Part shown: piece after piece, positions 1-9,317 of the stretch | Layout of the letters: every line of letters starts with the position of its first letter | Position numbering within the stretch: the first letter of the stretch is position 1 | Source: Candidatus Eiseniibacteriota bacterium | Lineage (GTDB): Bacteria; Eisenbacteria; RBG-16-71-46; CAIMUX01; WJJG01 | Direction: 5' to 3' | Length of the DNA stretch: 64,000 nucleotides | NCBI GenBank assembly: GCA_023129715.1 | Contig: JAGMBO010000031.1 | Location: forward strand, 124,001 to 188,000 | Translations under genes and position numbers: made by a program | The notes under the pieces: model-generated | Told to the model about the DNA's origin: nothing | Database searches by the model: none | What the model saw: the letters and a program-made list of their open reading frames with translations, nothing else

Positions 1-339
1 CTTGCCTTTGCGGAAGTTCACGACTGTTTCTCGATCACCGGCATCCTGATGGCCGAGGCAGCCGGCATCTGTGCGCAGGGCGAGGGCTTTGACTTCGTCT
101 CGGACGGCGGTACGCGTCCCGACGGGCGACTGCCGATGAATCTCTCGGGCGGACTGATCGGCCATGGGCACTACACCGGCGGCACCGGGGTGCGCCAGAC
201 GGTCGATAACTGGAAGCAGCTCACCGGCAAGGCGGGCGACTTCCAGCTCGAGATTCCCGCCAACCGGCCCCATGGGCTGGTGATCAGCATGGGCGGGAAT
301 GATAAAACGGTCGTGGTGTTTGTCGCCAAGCAGGCGTAG
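1..339 (+). CDS. Thiolase C-terminal part (truncated by the window edge)
   Basis: The frame is open from base 1 to a TAG at 337-339, giving the last 112 residues of a thiolase-fold enzyme. The segment begins with EVHDCFS, matching the HDCF motif that carries a catalytic Cys in SCP2/SCPx-type thiolases. It later shows NLSGGLIGHGHYTGGTG, corresponding to the C-terminal glycine-rich GHP-type loop. Here the usual GHPxGATG reads GHYTGGTG: the His is kept and the Pro is not. Such proteins cleave or condense 3-ketoacyl-CoA, or act as thiolase-like partners of DUF35/OB proteins. The start and the first catalytic Cys lie upstream of the window, so the substrate cannot be given. Confidence 0.8.
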   Translation, partial: LAFAEVHDCFSITGILMAEAAGICAQGEGFDFVSDGGTRPDGRLPMNLSGGLIGHGHYTGGTGVRQTVDNWKQLTGKAGDFQLEIPANRPHGLVISMGGNDKTVVVFVAKQA

Positions 340-478
340 GGATCGGTGAGTCGGGGCCGACGGCTCCGCGTTCCATGAATATCTGGCCCGCCGCCCAGAT
401 GTCCCCCTAACATATTATAGATCAACGAGTTGTGGGTCTGGCACGTCTGACCAGAAGATGGCAGCGGATCGGATCGCA

Positions 479-532
479 GGCAGAATTGCCCAATCTTGTG
501 CCAATCGCTGGACAGAATTGCCCAATTCTGTC
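479..532. repeat. Direct repeat ending in a perfect 22-bp palindrome
   Basis: Two copies of CAGAATTGCCCAAT lie at 481-494 and 513-526. The second is embedded in a perfect inverted repeat at 511-532, with arms GACAGAATTG and CAATTCTGTC around a CC centre. No T-run follows, so an operator for a dimeric DNA-binding protein is more likely than a terminator. It sits just upstream of the decayed ATPase. The rest of 340-510 shows nothing recognisable. Confidence 0.5.
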
Positions 533-570
533 TCGATTCTCCAGGGATTAGTGGCCATTCTCACGCCATA

Positions 571-928
571 AACTACGTTCCTCGCGGATTGGAGCCCATT
601 CTAGTCGACCTCCTGCGCGACTCTCGTCCGCACCGCGACGTCATCCTCATCGAGGGACCCCGCCGGGTGGGCAAGATCACCCTCGCCGAGCGCGCACTGG
701 CACAGGTCGATTGCCCGGTGACCTCCCCGCATCTTCAGGCGGGATGTTCGCTATCCAGTCGGGAGGGTCCGCCGGTTCCTCGTGCGCGGTTGCCTGCGCA
801 GTGCGGCGAACTTCGTGGGAAGCCCGTCGAAGAACGCAAGCGTGATTCCACAACCGACCAGCAAGATCAATGACGAGATCAGGCGAGTCTTCGAGCGCCT
901 CGAGAGCTGGCGCCTGATGCTCCATTGC
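571..928 (+). pseudogene. Decayed AAA/DUF4143-type ATPase remnant
   Basis: The N-terminal part, in the frame of base 571, reads NYVPRGLEPILVDLL and then IEGPRRVGKITLAERAL. This resembles the start and P-loop of archaeal/bacterial AAA ATPases with a DUF4143 tail. The Walker A Ser/Thr after GK is replaced by Ile. Similarity stops near base 715. From about 785 a different frame gives a stretch resembling the C-terminal winged-helix region of the same family (FVGSPSKN, then RRVFERLESWRLML). The order and the frame change suggest an internal deletion plus frameshift of one ancestral gene. The assignment rests on motif resemblance only. Confidence 0.45.
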
Positions 929-970
929 GAGCAGCGGGGTGAGCATAGAGGGTCTCAGGATTGCCCTGGA

Positions 971-2425
971 TCATTGCCCGTACAGCGTTCCCTGTGGCGC
1001 TCGTTCCTGCATGCGGAGCAGCATCGTCTCGGCCATCAGAAGCTCCCGCTCGAGAACGATGCGATCTTCCGGATTCTGGTCGGTCAGCGCATCGAGATCG
1101 GATCCGAAGCGCACGATGGTCGCCGCCATGACAGATAGCGACTCATTGTAGTGCTCAGCGTAGATGTCCGCCGCTTCGTGCATCCCGGCGACGAGGAGGG
1201 CAAGCGCAGTGGTCTTCTGTGCGCTGTACTGGTCGAAGTAGCGTCCGTCATCATCGAGGTGAGCTCCGCCCGGGAGCTGGAGATTCAGGGCCCGCTCGAT
1301 CGGCTCACCGGCGGGCGTACGGTAGCGAAGCCTCAGGTCAGCCGCGAGCTGCTCGAACGGTCCGCCATCGAACCGCAGCAACAACGCCCCTCTTCTCCTG
1401 CTTAGGAACACGGTGGCCGCTCGGAGTTCTCCTTGATCGGCCGGAAAGCCGTATCCCTGGCCCAGCGTGAATCCACCCACGGGCTGGGCCACCACCGTCA
1501 GGTCGTAGGCGATTGGGCAGATCATCCAGGGCCAGTTGTCATCCATGAACGCCGGCACCTGGCCGGCCGTCGAGATACTGAACCCGTTGCCCCCGCTCAG
1601 ATTGACCATCGCCTGCATCACATCGGGGTTGAGGCCGATTCCGGTGCCGATGATGGTCAAGCCGATCCCATCCTGCTCCAACTCACCCGCCAGCTCCATG
1701 AAGGTCCCCGGGCTCGTGGCCCCGACATTCGGCTGCGCGTCGGTCAGCAGAATGACCCGCTTCTGATCGGCCTCGATTTCTGCATCATCGAACATGGAGA
1801 TCACAAGGCGCAATCCGGCCTCCATGTTGGTCGATCCTCCTGCAGTCAGGGCGGCGATCTTCGAGTTCAACTGATCGTGCTGATCTCCCGAGACGAATCC
1901 CTGGACAAGCCGTGCACTCGAGGCAAAGGCAGCCATCCCGACGACATCGTCCGAGTCGAAATGCTCCACCATTGCCGTCATTAGATCGTGGGTGATCTTG
2001 GCCGGCCTTCCGTACTCCCCATAGTCCCACCCCATCGAGCCGGAAACGTCGACCAGCAACACGAGACCCAAGCTGGGACGAGTGAATGATTCCATGTCGA
2101 CATTCGATGAAAGTCCGAGTTGCAGCCAGCCGGATTCGTCCTGCCAACCGAGTGCTCCCCGAATGCAGAGCAGCGTCTCGCATTCGGGACCTTCAAGTGG
2201 AAGATCGTATTCGGAGAAGATTCCCTCGACGATCAGCGCATCGGCGGGCGGGACGACGCCTCCGGCGATCAGCTCGCGGGCGAGGGCCAGATCCTGAGTG
2301 CCGCCGGGTGTCGCCCCAAAGCTGCCGTTCGGTACAGCCTGACTGTAACTGCCATCCGGGGAGAAGGGGCCACTGCAGCCAACGATTAGGATCGGAACAA
2401 GCGCCAGTAGGCTCCACCGCTTCAT
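971..2425 (-). CDS. VWA-domain lipoprotein
   Basis: The 484-residue protein begins with a lipoprotein signal (hydrophobic ALVPILIVG followed by Cys17). A von Willebrand factor A domain follows from about residue 118, with the MIDAS motif DVSGSM at 126-131, a downstream Thr in GGSTNMEAG and Asp in LLTDAQP. The architecture resembles YfbK-type VWA lipoproteins, with a C-terminal region after the VWA. The ATG is preceded by AGGAGGGACCCG, a good ribosome site. The protein probably sits on a membrane and binds a partner through a metal-bridged contact. The partner is unknown and no neighbour suggests one. The C-terminal 180 residues have no motif I can name. Confidence 0.85.
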   Translation of the reverse strand: MKRWSLLALVPILIVGCSGPFSPDGSYSQAVPNGSFGATPGGTQDLALARELIAGGVVPPADALIVEGIFSEYDLPLEGPECETLLCIRGALGWQDESGWLQLGLSSNVDMESFTRPSLGLVLLVDVSGSMGWDYGEYGRPAKITHDLMTAMVEHFDSDDVVGMAAFASSARLVQGFVSGDQHDQLNSKIAALTAGGSTNMEAGLRLVISMFDDAEIEADQKRVILLTDAQPNVGATSPGTFMELAGELEQDGIGLTIIGTGIGLNPDVMQAMVNLSGGNGFSISTAGQVPAFMDDNWPWMICPIAYDLTVVAQPVGGFTLGQGYGFPADQGELRAATVFLSRRRGALLLRFDGGPFEQLAADLRLRYRTPAGEPIERALNLQLPGGAHLDDDGRYFDQYSAQKTTALALLVAGMHEAADIYAEHYNESLSVMAATIVRFGSDLDALTDQNPEDRIVLERELLMAETMLLRMQERAPQGTLYGQ

Positions 2426-2711
2426 CGGGTCCCTCCTGGTTCGAGCCGACGAGGGGACTCATCGGCGATCCGAGCCCGTGCGTCGTCACCGCCGCTGGAT
2501 GGCGATGGCTCGGGGTCGAGTTGGGCGTCAGGTCGCCGACGGCATCCACTATCATCCGACACCGCGCAGGCGATTCTGTTCCGCAAAAAGGTTGTGTCGC
2601 GGGGGTGCAGGAGCGCCCAAGGAAACTGCGTCTGTCCGGCGCATGATGGTCAATAGAATGGTTGCCCAGCCTACCAGAATCGCGCCGGCCCTCCAGTCGT
2701 GCCGTCCCTGC

Positions 2712-2741
2712 TTGACCCGCCCGAAACGCCGGACCTACCAT
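2712..2741 (+). promoter_or_regulatory. Possible sigma70-like promoter in the 2426-2821 gap
   Basis: TTGACC at 2712-2717 and TACCAT at 2736-2741 are separated by 18 bases, about 80 bases ahead of the serine hydrolase start. The match is partial and sigma preferences of this lineage are unknown. The remaining 2426-2821 gap between the divergent genes shows no convincing gene. Confidence 0.3.
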
Positions 2742-2821
2742 CGTCCCATTCGCGGGAATTCCCGATCACCGCTGCCGGTTCACGACCCGCATTCAGGACT
2801 CGCAAGAGAAGGAGCAAGCAG

Positions 2822-4978
2822 ATGCCCTACTCGCTGCAGAAATCCCCAATCGTCGGTCTGATGGCGCTGACGCTGGCTGTCGTGCTGCCCTTCGTGCCGG
2901 CCGCAGCGGGTTCCGCCCCGCAGACGTCCGTTGCCGGAGAGGCAGCCGGCCTCGAGGGCCACTGGGAAGGCACCATCGAGATCCCCGGTCAGGAACTGAA
3001 GTTCGATATCGACTTCAGCCGCGCGGGCGACGGCTGGGCAGGTGACGTCTCCATTCCGGCGCAGGGCGCCCAGGACCTGCCGCTGAAGGATCTGTCACTG
3101 GAGGCCGATCAGGTCACGTTCGTCATTTCAGGGATCCCCGGTGACCCGACCTTCAGCGGCACACTGAGCGACGACGGCACGCGGATAAGCGGCGAGTTCG
3201 CCCAGGGTGGTCAGACCTTTCCATTCTCGCTGACCAGCGGGGTCGCTCCGGCCGATGAGGCGCGCGGGGCGCTTGCGGATGTCGATGCAATCATCGACGC
3301 CGCGCTGGAGGATTGGCAGACCCCCGGCATGGGCGTTGCTGTCGTGGTCGATGGAGAAGTGGTCCTTTGCCGCGGCTACGGTCTCCGCGATCGGGAGAAT
3401 CAACTGCCGGCTACTGCCCGCACTCTCTTCGCCATCGGCTCGTGCACAAAGGCCTTCACGGCTTTCTGCCTGGCGACCCTCGTGGATGAAGGTCTCCTGG
3501 GCTGGGACCGTCCGGTGGTCGAGTACCTCCCCAACTTCCAGATGCATGACGAGTACGCCACGGCTCACCTCACCGCACGCGACATGGTCACGCACCGCTC
3601 GGGGCTGCCGCGGCACGATCTGACCTGGTACAACAACGAGACCGTAACTCGCGCGGAACTGGTCGGGCGGCTGCGGTATCTGGAGCCCAACCACGATCTG
3701 CGCGAGCGGTGGCAGTACAACAACCTGATGTATCTCACCGCCGGATACCTGATCGAGCAGTTGACTGGCAAGAGCTGGGAGGAAGCCGTGCGCGAGCGGG
3801 CGCTCGCGCCACTCGGCATGGAGAGGAGCAACTTCTCAGTCGAGGTCTCCCAAGCCGCGGACGATTTCGCGCTGCCGTACTTGGAGGAAGATGACGAACT
3901 GCGCCGGATAGACTTCCGGCCGATCACGGTGATGGGACCGGGGGGGTCGATCAACTCCTGCGCGGAAGAAATGGCCAACTGGCTGATCGTCAATCTAGGC
4001 AACGGGCGCTTCGCGGATCAGCAACTGCTGGCCGCCGCGACGGTCAAGGAACTCCACACCCCCCAGATGATCATGCCCGGCGTCCCTGATTCGCCGGAGG
4101 ATTCGCCGATGAGCTACGCCCTGGGTTGGATGACCCGCACCTGGCGGGGGCACTTTCAGGTTCAACACGGCGGCAACATTGATGGATTCTCGGCCCGGGT
4201 GACGCTTTTCCCCAATGACGGAGTGGGTATCGTGATGCTCACCAACAAGAACGCGGACGGACTCATCGGCCCCATGACCAAGACGCTCGCCGATCGCGCC
4301 CTGGGGCTGGAGCCGCGTGAGTGGATCGGCGAGGCGGCCGAGGAGCGCGATGAGACCAAGGCATTCGTCGAGGAAGCAGAGGAGAAGAAGGACCTCTTCC
4401 GCGAGAAGAAGACCAAACCAAGCCGTCCGCTGGAGGCATTTGCCGGAGAATACCAACACCCCGGCTACGGAGTGATTGAGATCCGCAAGGAGGGTAAGAC
4501 GCTGGAGATGATCCTCAACGGCATGCACATGCCGCTCGAGCACTGGCACTATGATGTCTTCTCTGTCGCCGAGAGCGACGAGGAGGTCATCCCCGAGAAC
4601 TTGCGGGCGGTCTTCCTCGGCGATGTGCGGGGCAACCTGAGCCTCGCGATGGCGTTGGAACCACACGTCGACCCGATTGTCTTCGAACGCCTGCCCGACA
4701 AGCGCCTGACGGATCCCGCCTTCTTGCAGCGATTGGTCGGTGACTATGAGATTCCTGGACAGGTCATCACCATCACCCTGCAGGGCACCCTGCTCAAGCT
4801 GCGGGTCGGCGGACAGCCGGCCCTCGAACTCGAGCCGCGCGGCAGCGAGGAGTTCACCATAAAGGGCCTCGCCAGTATCAGTCTGCGCTTCGTCCTCGAG
4901 AACGATGGGCCGGCCAGCGAGATGCTGCTGGTCCAGCCGGGAGGTGTTTTCACCGCGCAGCGCGTGAATGAGCAGTAG
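2822..4978 (+). CDS. Secreted serine beta-lactamase-like hydrolase (class C / DUF3471-type)
   Basis: The 718-residue protein starts at ATG 2822, behind AGAAGGAG. A start further upstream would put about 40 polar residues before the signal peptide, so it was not used. The signal peptide is followed by a beta-sandwich-like region (about 45-150). The beta-lactamase domain has the SxxK motif SCTK at 207-210, Tyr299 in WQYNN and HGG at 449-451, the three catalytic elements of class C/EstB-like enzymes. The last 200 residues resemble the DUF3471-like barrels found after such domains. It could be an esterase, D-amino peptidase or penicillin-binding enzyme; motifs alone do not decide. Confidence 0.85.
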   Translation: MPYSLQKSPIVGLMALTLAVVLPFVPAAAGSAPQTSVAGEAAGLEGHWEGTIEIPGQELKFDIDFSRAGDGWAGDVSIPAQGAQDLPLKDLSLEADQVTFVISGIPGDPTFSGTLSDDGTRISGEFAQGGQTFPFSLTSGVAPADEARGALADVDAIIDAALEDWQTPGMGVAVVVDGEVVLCRGYGLRDRENQLPATARTLFAIGSCTKAFTAFCLATLVDEGLLGWDRPVVEYLPNFQMHDEYATAHLTARDMVTHRSGLPRHDLTWYNNETVTRAELVGRLRYLEPNHDLRERWQYNNLMYLTAGYLIEQLTGKSWEEAVRERALAPLGMERSNFSVEVSQAADDFALPYLEEDDELRRIDFRPITVMGPGGSINSCAEEMANWLIVNLGNGRFADQQLLAAATVKELHTPQMIMPGVPDSPEDSPMSYALGWMTRTWRGHFQVQHGGNIDGFSARVTLFPNDGVGIVMLTNKNADGLIGPMTKTLADRALGLEPREWIGEAAEERDETKAFVEEAEEKKDLFREKKTKPSRPLEAFAGEYQHPGYGVIEIRKEGKTLEMILNGMHMPLEHWHYDVFSVAESDEEVIPENLRAVFLGDVRGNLSLAMALEPHVDPIVFERLPDKRLTDPAFLQRLVGDYEIPGQVITITLQGTLLKLRVGGQPALELEPRGSEEFTIKGLASISLRFVLENDGPASEMLLVQPGGVFTAQRVNEQ

Positions 4979-5025
4979 CCTGAGGAGCGACAGCTGGTAG
5001 CTCAGCAGGCGGCCGACGAACGCGA

Positions 5026-5042
5026 GCGGCCCGAAGGGCCGC
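5026..5042. terminator. GC hairpin between convergent genes
   Basis: GCGGCCC-GAA-GGGCCGC is a perfect 7-bp stem with a 3-base loop in the short gap between two convergent genes. There is no U-tract on either side, so intrinsic termination is only possible. Confidence 0.35.
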
Positions 5043-5129
5043 GGGTGTGGCTCTCAGAGGGGATACCAGGCTGGTGCACCGCTGCCCCTTGCCCGCCTCG
5101 AAGTCGTAGACGCTCGGATTGTGATGATA

Positions 5130-7112
5130 CTATCTGAGCAGAATCAACCGGCCGGTTGCCTCTCCGATCTCCGTCGCCAGGCGGTAGAAATAAACTCCGG
5201 CCGGGAGTTCGCGGTGGCCCCGATCCCGGCCGTCCCATTCGATGGACTGAGGGCCCCTCCCAAGGTGATCCCGGCGCAGCGTCCGGAGGCGGCGACCCGC
5301 GATGTCGTAGACCTGCAGGCGGACCTCCCCCGCGCGGCGAAGGGAGAAGCAGATCCGAACTTCGCCGCAAGAAGGATTCGGAGAGCAAGACGCGGCGCTA
5401 TTGATTCCACCCCCGCCGGACTCGTCAAGGGCGGTCGCCAGCTCATTCCAAGTAATATAGGTGTGCCTTACGTAGGTTGAATCGGCTTTGCTCACGATCG
5501 AGAAGGGAAGAACCAGATCCCAATCGTCCCGCGCCAAGTGAGGAAAAGTGCCGATGAAAGCCGCCTGGAAGAAGTGCATCTCCCATTCATCGCTGGAAAC
5601 CACCTTGTTCTGATCGAAGAGGGTCAGGGCGTTGTTCAGATCGAAAACGCCACCCAGCTTAGGCACGGCAAGAGTGAGGTTGCGGCCTTCCCAGCTCGAC
5701 TTGAAAATCACTTTCTCACCGTCGACGCCGGGCCAGGGCCCTGCGGGGTATCCCATTTCATAGTCCCGGTCGCCGGGACGGGGCGGCTCGAGGGTGAAGG
5801 TTGGGCCCTGCACGCCCTCGCCTCCCTGAAGGATGACGAATCCCCCGCTGACTGGCTCGGGCCCATCGCCGAAGTCGTGAACCCAGCGCTCAAGGTCGTC
5901 GGCGGGCCTCCGGGACAGGCATGCCAGAAAGCTGGGCACAGCACCAGGTGCGCCCGCCGATTGGACGGGATGGATCCAGGTCGGCACGAAGCCGCCCGTC
6001 ATCGCCGGCGAGCCGGGCATGGCGCCCACCGGATCGACGAGGGCCTCGACCAACTCGACCCGATAGTCCATATCCGCCCCGGGAGGGGAGCCATCAAGGA
6101 AGCGATACAGTGTGAGGAAGCCGCGGGATGTGGAGTTTGCCCAGTTCCAGCTATTCTTGGTCGCGCCACCCGCAGTGAGCAAATACGTGGCGTCTTCGTA
6201 CTGGAAAACGACGGCGCCGACCTGGGTCGCGCTCGGAAGATCAGGAAGGGGGTCACCGCCGAGGATCTCGAGAGCGTTCCATCTCAGGGGCACCCAGTCC
6301 CTGCCCGATTCGATCCAGACATGCTGATAGCGATTGCGAGGGATGGTTCCCCAGCTCTCCCCGGCTTCGAGACTCTGGATGATGGCGTGAGTGCTGGAAC
6401 AGAGTCCCGGTGCCTCGTTGAACCGATCATTCACCAGCACCAGAAGGCAGGGCTTCTCCTGGCGCGTGAACGGGACCGGCAGACCCCACGTACCGCTGCA
6501 AATCGAATCTCCCGGCTCTCCCAACTCGTCACGCCCTGTGAGGAGAACATTCGCATCGTAGGGTTGTTCATCGGGGCCTGACGCTTCTCGAGGAGTCATA
6601 TAGAAAAGCAGGTGCGTGCCGAAAGGCCCGCTCCGCTGATAGGCGAGGAAATAGGCTCCCGGAGTGTCGGGGTCGGCGAGCAAGTAGCAGGCGCTGAAGA
6701 GATCGAGTTCCGGAATGCTCTCTTCATCAGCATAGAGGGCCGGCCGCCAGTGCCATTCGCCATCCTGCCGATACTGAACCGCCACGTGAGTCGCGACGTG
6801 ATGGCCCGTATTGAGGATCTCGGAACCGGGGCAGTCTGGGTAGATCTCGAGACGCTCGAGGAAGAAATTCGATTGCTCCGAACTGCCATCCGGGTTGCGA
6901 TCGTACATATATCCCAGATACTCCCAGGGCGTGGGCAATTCGGGGTATTCCTCCGCGGGCGTTGCCGACGGCGCAACGAGCATCAACATCACGGCGACGA
7001 ACAAAGTTGTCTCAAGAGAACAGATCGAGAGCGGACGGGGTCGGGAGCCCACGCGAAACGACCGGTTGGAAGCCATCAGGGGGAACCGTCGGCAAAACAG
7101 GAAAAGTTGCAT
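5130..7112 (-). CDS. Secreted protein with C-terminal FlgD/T9SS-like Ig domain
   Basis: The protein has about 660 residues with a long N-terminal signal (hydrophobic FVAVMLMLVAPSATPA). The start ATG at 7112 follows GAGGTGTGT; a second ATG at 7076 is possible. The central region, rich in Trp, Tyr and Asp, resembles DUF4185-like beta-propeller or lectin-type extracellular domains, but no catalytic motif is visible. The last 85 residues (SPNPSCGEVRICFSL, VYDIAGRRLRTL, PAGVYFYRL) form a FlgD-Ig/type A sorting-like domain common on secreted proteins of FCB-related phyla. It is probably exported or surface attached. No operon partner is visible. Confidence 0.75.
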   Translation of the reverse strand: MQLFLFCRRFPLMASNRSFRVGSRPRPLSICSLETTLFVAVMLMLVAPSATPAEEYPELPTPWEYLGYMYDRNPDGSSEQSNFFLERLEIYPDCPGSEILNTGHHVATHVAVQYRQDGEWHWRPALYADEESIPELDLFSACYLLADPDTPGAYFLAYQRSGPFGTHLLFYMTPREASGPDEQPYDANVLLTGRDELGEPGDSICSGTWGLPVPFTRQEKPCLLVLVNDRFNEAPGLCSSTHAIIQSLEAGESWGTIPRNRYQHVWIESGRDWVPLRWNALEILGGDPLPDLPSATQVGAVVFQYEDATYLLTAGGATKNSWNWANSTSRGFLTLYRFLDGSPPGADMDYRVELVEALVDPVGAMPGSPAMTGGFVPTWIHPVQSAGAPGAVPSFLACLSRRPADDLERWVHDFGDGPEPVSGGFVILQGGEGVQGPTFTLEPPRPGDRDYEMGYPAGPWPGVDGEKVIFKSSWEGRNLTLAVPKLGGVFDLNNALTLFDQNKVVSSDEWEMHFFQAAFIGTFPHLARDDWDLVLPFSIVSKADSTYVRHTYITWNELATALDESGGGGINSAASCSPNPSCGEVRICFSLRRAGEVRLQVYDIAGRRLRTLRRDHLGRGPQSIEWDGRDRGHRELPAGVYFYRLATEIGEATGRLILLR

Positions 7113-7358
7113 ACACACCTCGCCGGTGGCGGCAACTTGCGTTCAACTGTACGTCTCTTAGAAAGGCTACTTGGATAGTCTAGCACGATTCTGGGAAGGG
7201 ATGTGTCAAGTTATCTGCGTAAACGGTGCTTCATTCACCGCCGCAGAACCTTGACAGGGTCGTTCCATACCTTGGCAGCACCACCCGTTTCCGGCTCACT
7301 GAATCCCCGGCCTGAATCTGCAACACACATGATCCGCGACGGCGCACACCGGACCTGT

Positions 7359-9281
7359 CTACTTGATGTACCCGAGATCCCGCAGGGACTTCAGCGTTTC
7401 GGGCGGTAGTGTCTCGAGATCCGCGATGCGGCTCTCGCTGGCCTCCTCGCCGATGCGGGCAACGAAGGCCTCGAGCATGCGGCGGTCGTTGCGGGCTGCG
7501 TCACGGTGGGCTTCGATCAAGTTCGCGGTCTCACCCGGATCGCGGGCCAGATCGTAGTACTCATCCGCGGAGAGCGCGCCCTCGGCGCCCGCCTTGAACG
7601 TCCAGAGCACGTCGATCGGGTTTGCCGGCCGGCGCGCCCAATCGGTGAGTCGCTGGACGTACTTCGTTTCCGCGCGACGCAGGGCGCGGGTGAGCCCCGG
7701 GCCGCGCCGCCGCGAGAACCCCGCCTCCAGAATCACGAAGTCCCGGGGAGCAAGATCAGTCAACCCGAGCACAACGGGAAGCAGGCTGCGTCCCTGGATC
7801 TCGTCGGGCACCGGGATTCCGGCGACATCGAGGAGTGTGGGCAGCAGATCGACCAGTCCGGCGACCGCCGGCGTGACATGGCCGTCCGGGATCACTCCGG
7901 GGGCCGTGAAGATCAGGGGAACGCGCCCTGAGGGTTCATAGGCATGCAGGCCATGGTTGTAGTAGAAGTTGTGCTCGCCGAGGCTCTCACCATGGTCGGC
8001 CGTGACGACGATCAAGGTCTGCTCGTGTAGGCCGGCGGCGATCAAGCCATCGAGCAGCCGGCCGAAATGGTCGTCGGTGAAGCGAATCTCTCCGTCGTAG
8101 AGATCAATCTTCTGTTGGCGGCGGCTCGGTTTCTCCGCATCGCGGCCGAACATCTCGTCATAGGGCGCCCAAGGTGTATAGGGCGTGTGGGGGTCGAGGT
8201 AGTGGACCCAGAAGAACCAGGGCTGTTCGCCCCCGCCATGTTCCGCGAGCCAGGCGAGCGTCATGTCGGTGCCGTCATGGGCACGCGCATGTCCGTATAA
8301 GTAGTCTTCGTACCCCTGATGGAAGCCGAATTCGGGGTGCAGATTCCCGTTGGCGATCACCGCTCCGGTGCGGTAGCCGGCGGCCGCGAAGTGTTCCGTC
8401 AGTGTCATGAATCTGCTCTGCAGGACACCGCGGGAACGATAGACCCCATGCTGGGCGGGATACAGGCCGGTGAACAGCGATGCGAAGCTGGGACTGGTCG
8501 AGGGGCGCTGGCACATCGCGTTCTCGAAACGGATCCCCGCTGCGGCCAGCGAGTCGATCCGCGGCGAGGTTGCCCGCTCGTAGCCGTAGCAGCCGAGGTG
8601 ATCGGCGCGCAGGGCATCGATCGTCACCAGGAGTACATTCCAACGCGTCGATCCGAACGAGGCCGTCGCCCGCGCGCGCAGGGGCTCCAGGCGCCGGCCC
8701 TCGAGGGCCAGCGCATCGGCAAGCGGGGTGGTCCGGGGCGCCACCAGGGGGGCGGCGTAGAGCACAACACCGGCGAGCAATCCCAGGGCAAGGCCATGCC
8801 AGCGCAGGTGCCGTTGCGGGGCGGCCGTGGCACGGGGGGGGACTTCCGCTGATTTGCCGGCGGCCGCGAAGGTGTGTCGCCGGTGCCAGGCCGATACGGC
8901 CAGGAGCGCCAGCGCCAGGATCCCCACCACGACGAGCAGGCGTGGCAGGGAGAGCGGCACCTCCAGGTGGACGCGTGCCACCAGCGCGATCCAGGGGATG
9001 AGGTAGAGCATGGCCATGCCGTAGCCCGGATGCCCGATGAATCGGGGCACCCAGCGCGCCGGAAGCATGGCGGCGACGCCACCGATGAAGAACCCGAAGA
9101 CCGCGCCCATCAGGAGGAAGATCCCGGCATAGCGAGCGAAGGCGGCGAGCACGATCGGCGTCGAGGACATCGCGAAGAGCCCGCTCCCGGCGAGAATCGC
9201 GGCATGGACGAGACCCAGGACGAGTCCCGCCAGCATCCCCCCGAGCATGCCGCAGCGTGCGCCCACGAAGAACCGTCTCAT
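7359..9281 (-). CDS. Membrane-anchored sulfatase-superfamily protein
   Basis: The 640 residues comprise an N-terminal half with about five hydrophobic segments (to residue 185) and a C-terminal alkaline-phosphatase/sulfatase domain. The metal site is visible in TIDALRADHLG (from 220) and VTADHGESLGEH. At the nucleophile position the sequence is STSPSFASLFTG, placing Thr262 where a sulfatase has Cys or Ser of the CxPSR motif. It is therefore unlikely to carry formylglycine. It may instead be a phosphotransferase or phosphodiesterase acting on lipid or glycan head groups, as in membrane-bound Thr-nucleophile relatives. It ends with ETLKSLRDLGYIK, a tail typical of this subfamily. Confidence 0.8.
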   Translation of the reverse strand: MRRFFVGARCGMLGGMLAGLVLGLVHAAILAGSGLFAMSSTPIVLAAFARYAGIFLLMGAVFGFFIGGVAAMLPARWVPRFIGHPGYGMAMLYLIPWIALVARVHLEVPLSLPRLLVVVGILALALLAVSAWHRRHTFAAAGKSAEVPPRATAAPQRHLRWHGLALGLLAGVVLYAAPLVAPRTTPLADALALEGRRLEPLRARATASFGSTRWNVLLVTIDALRADHLGCYGYERATSPRIDSLAAAGIRFENAMCQRPSTSPSFASLFTGLYPAQHGVYRSRGVLQSRFMTLTEHFAAAGYRTGAVIANGNLHPEFGFHQGYEDYLYGHARAHDGTDMTLAWLAEHGGGEQPWFFWVHYLDPHTPYTPWAPYDEMFGRDAEKPSRRQQKIDLYDGEIRFTDDHFGRLLDGLIAAGLHEQTLIVVTADHGESLGEHNFYYNHGLHAYEPSGRVPLIFTAPGVIPDGHVTPAVAGLVDLLPTLLDVAGIPVPDEIQGRSLLPVVLGLTDLAPRDFVILEAGFSRRRGPGLTRALRRAETKYVQRLTDWARRPANPIDVLWTFKAGAEGALSADEYYDLARDPGETANLIEAHRDAARNDRRMLEAFVARIGEEASESRIADLETLPPETLKSLRDLGYIK

Positions 9282-9317
9282 GGCGGAATCATAGCATGAG
9301 GCGCACCAGGGGGAATC

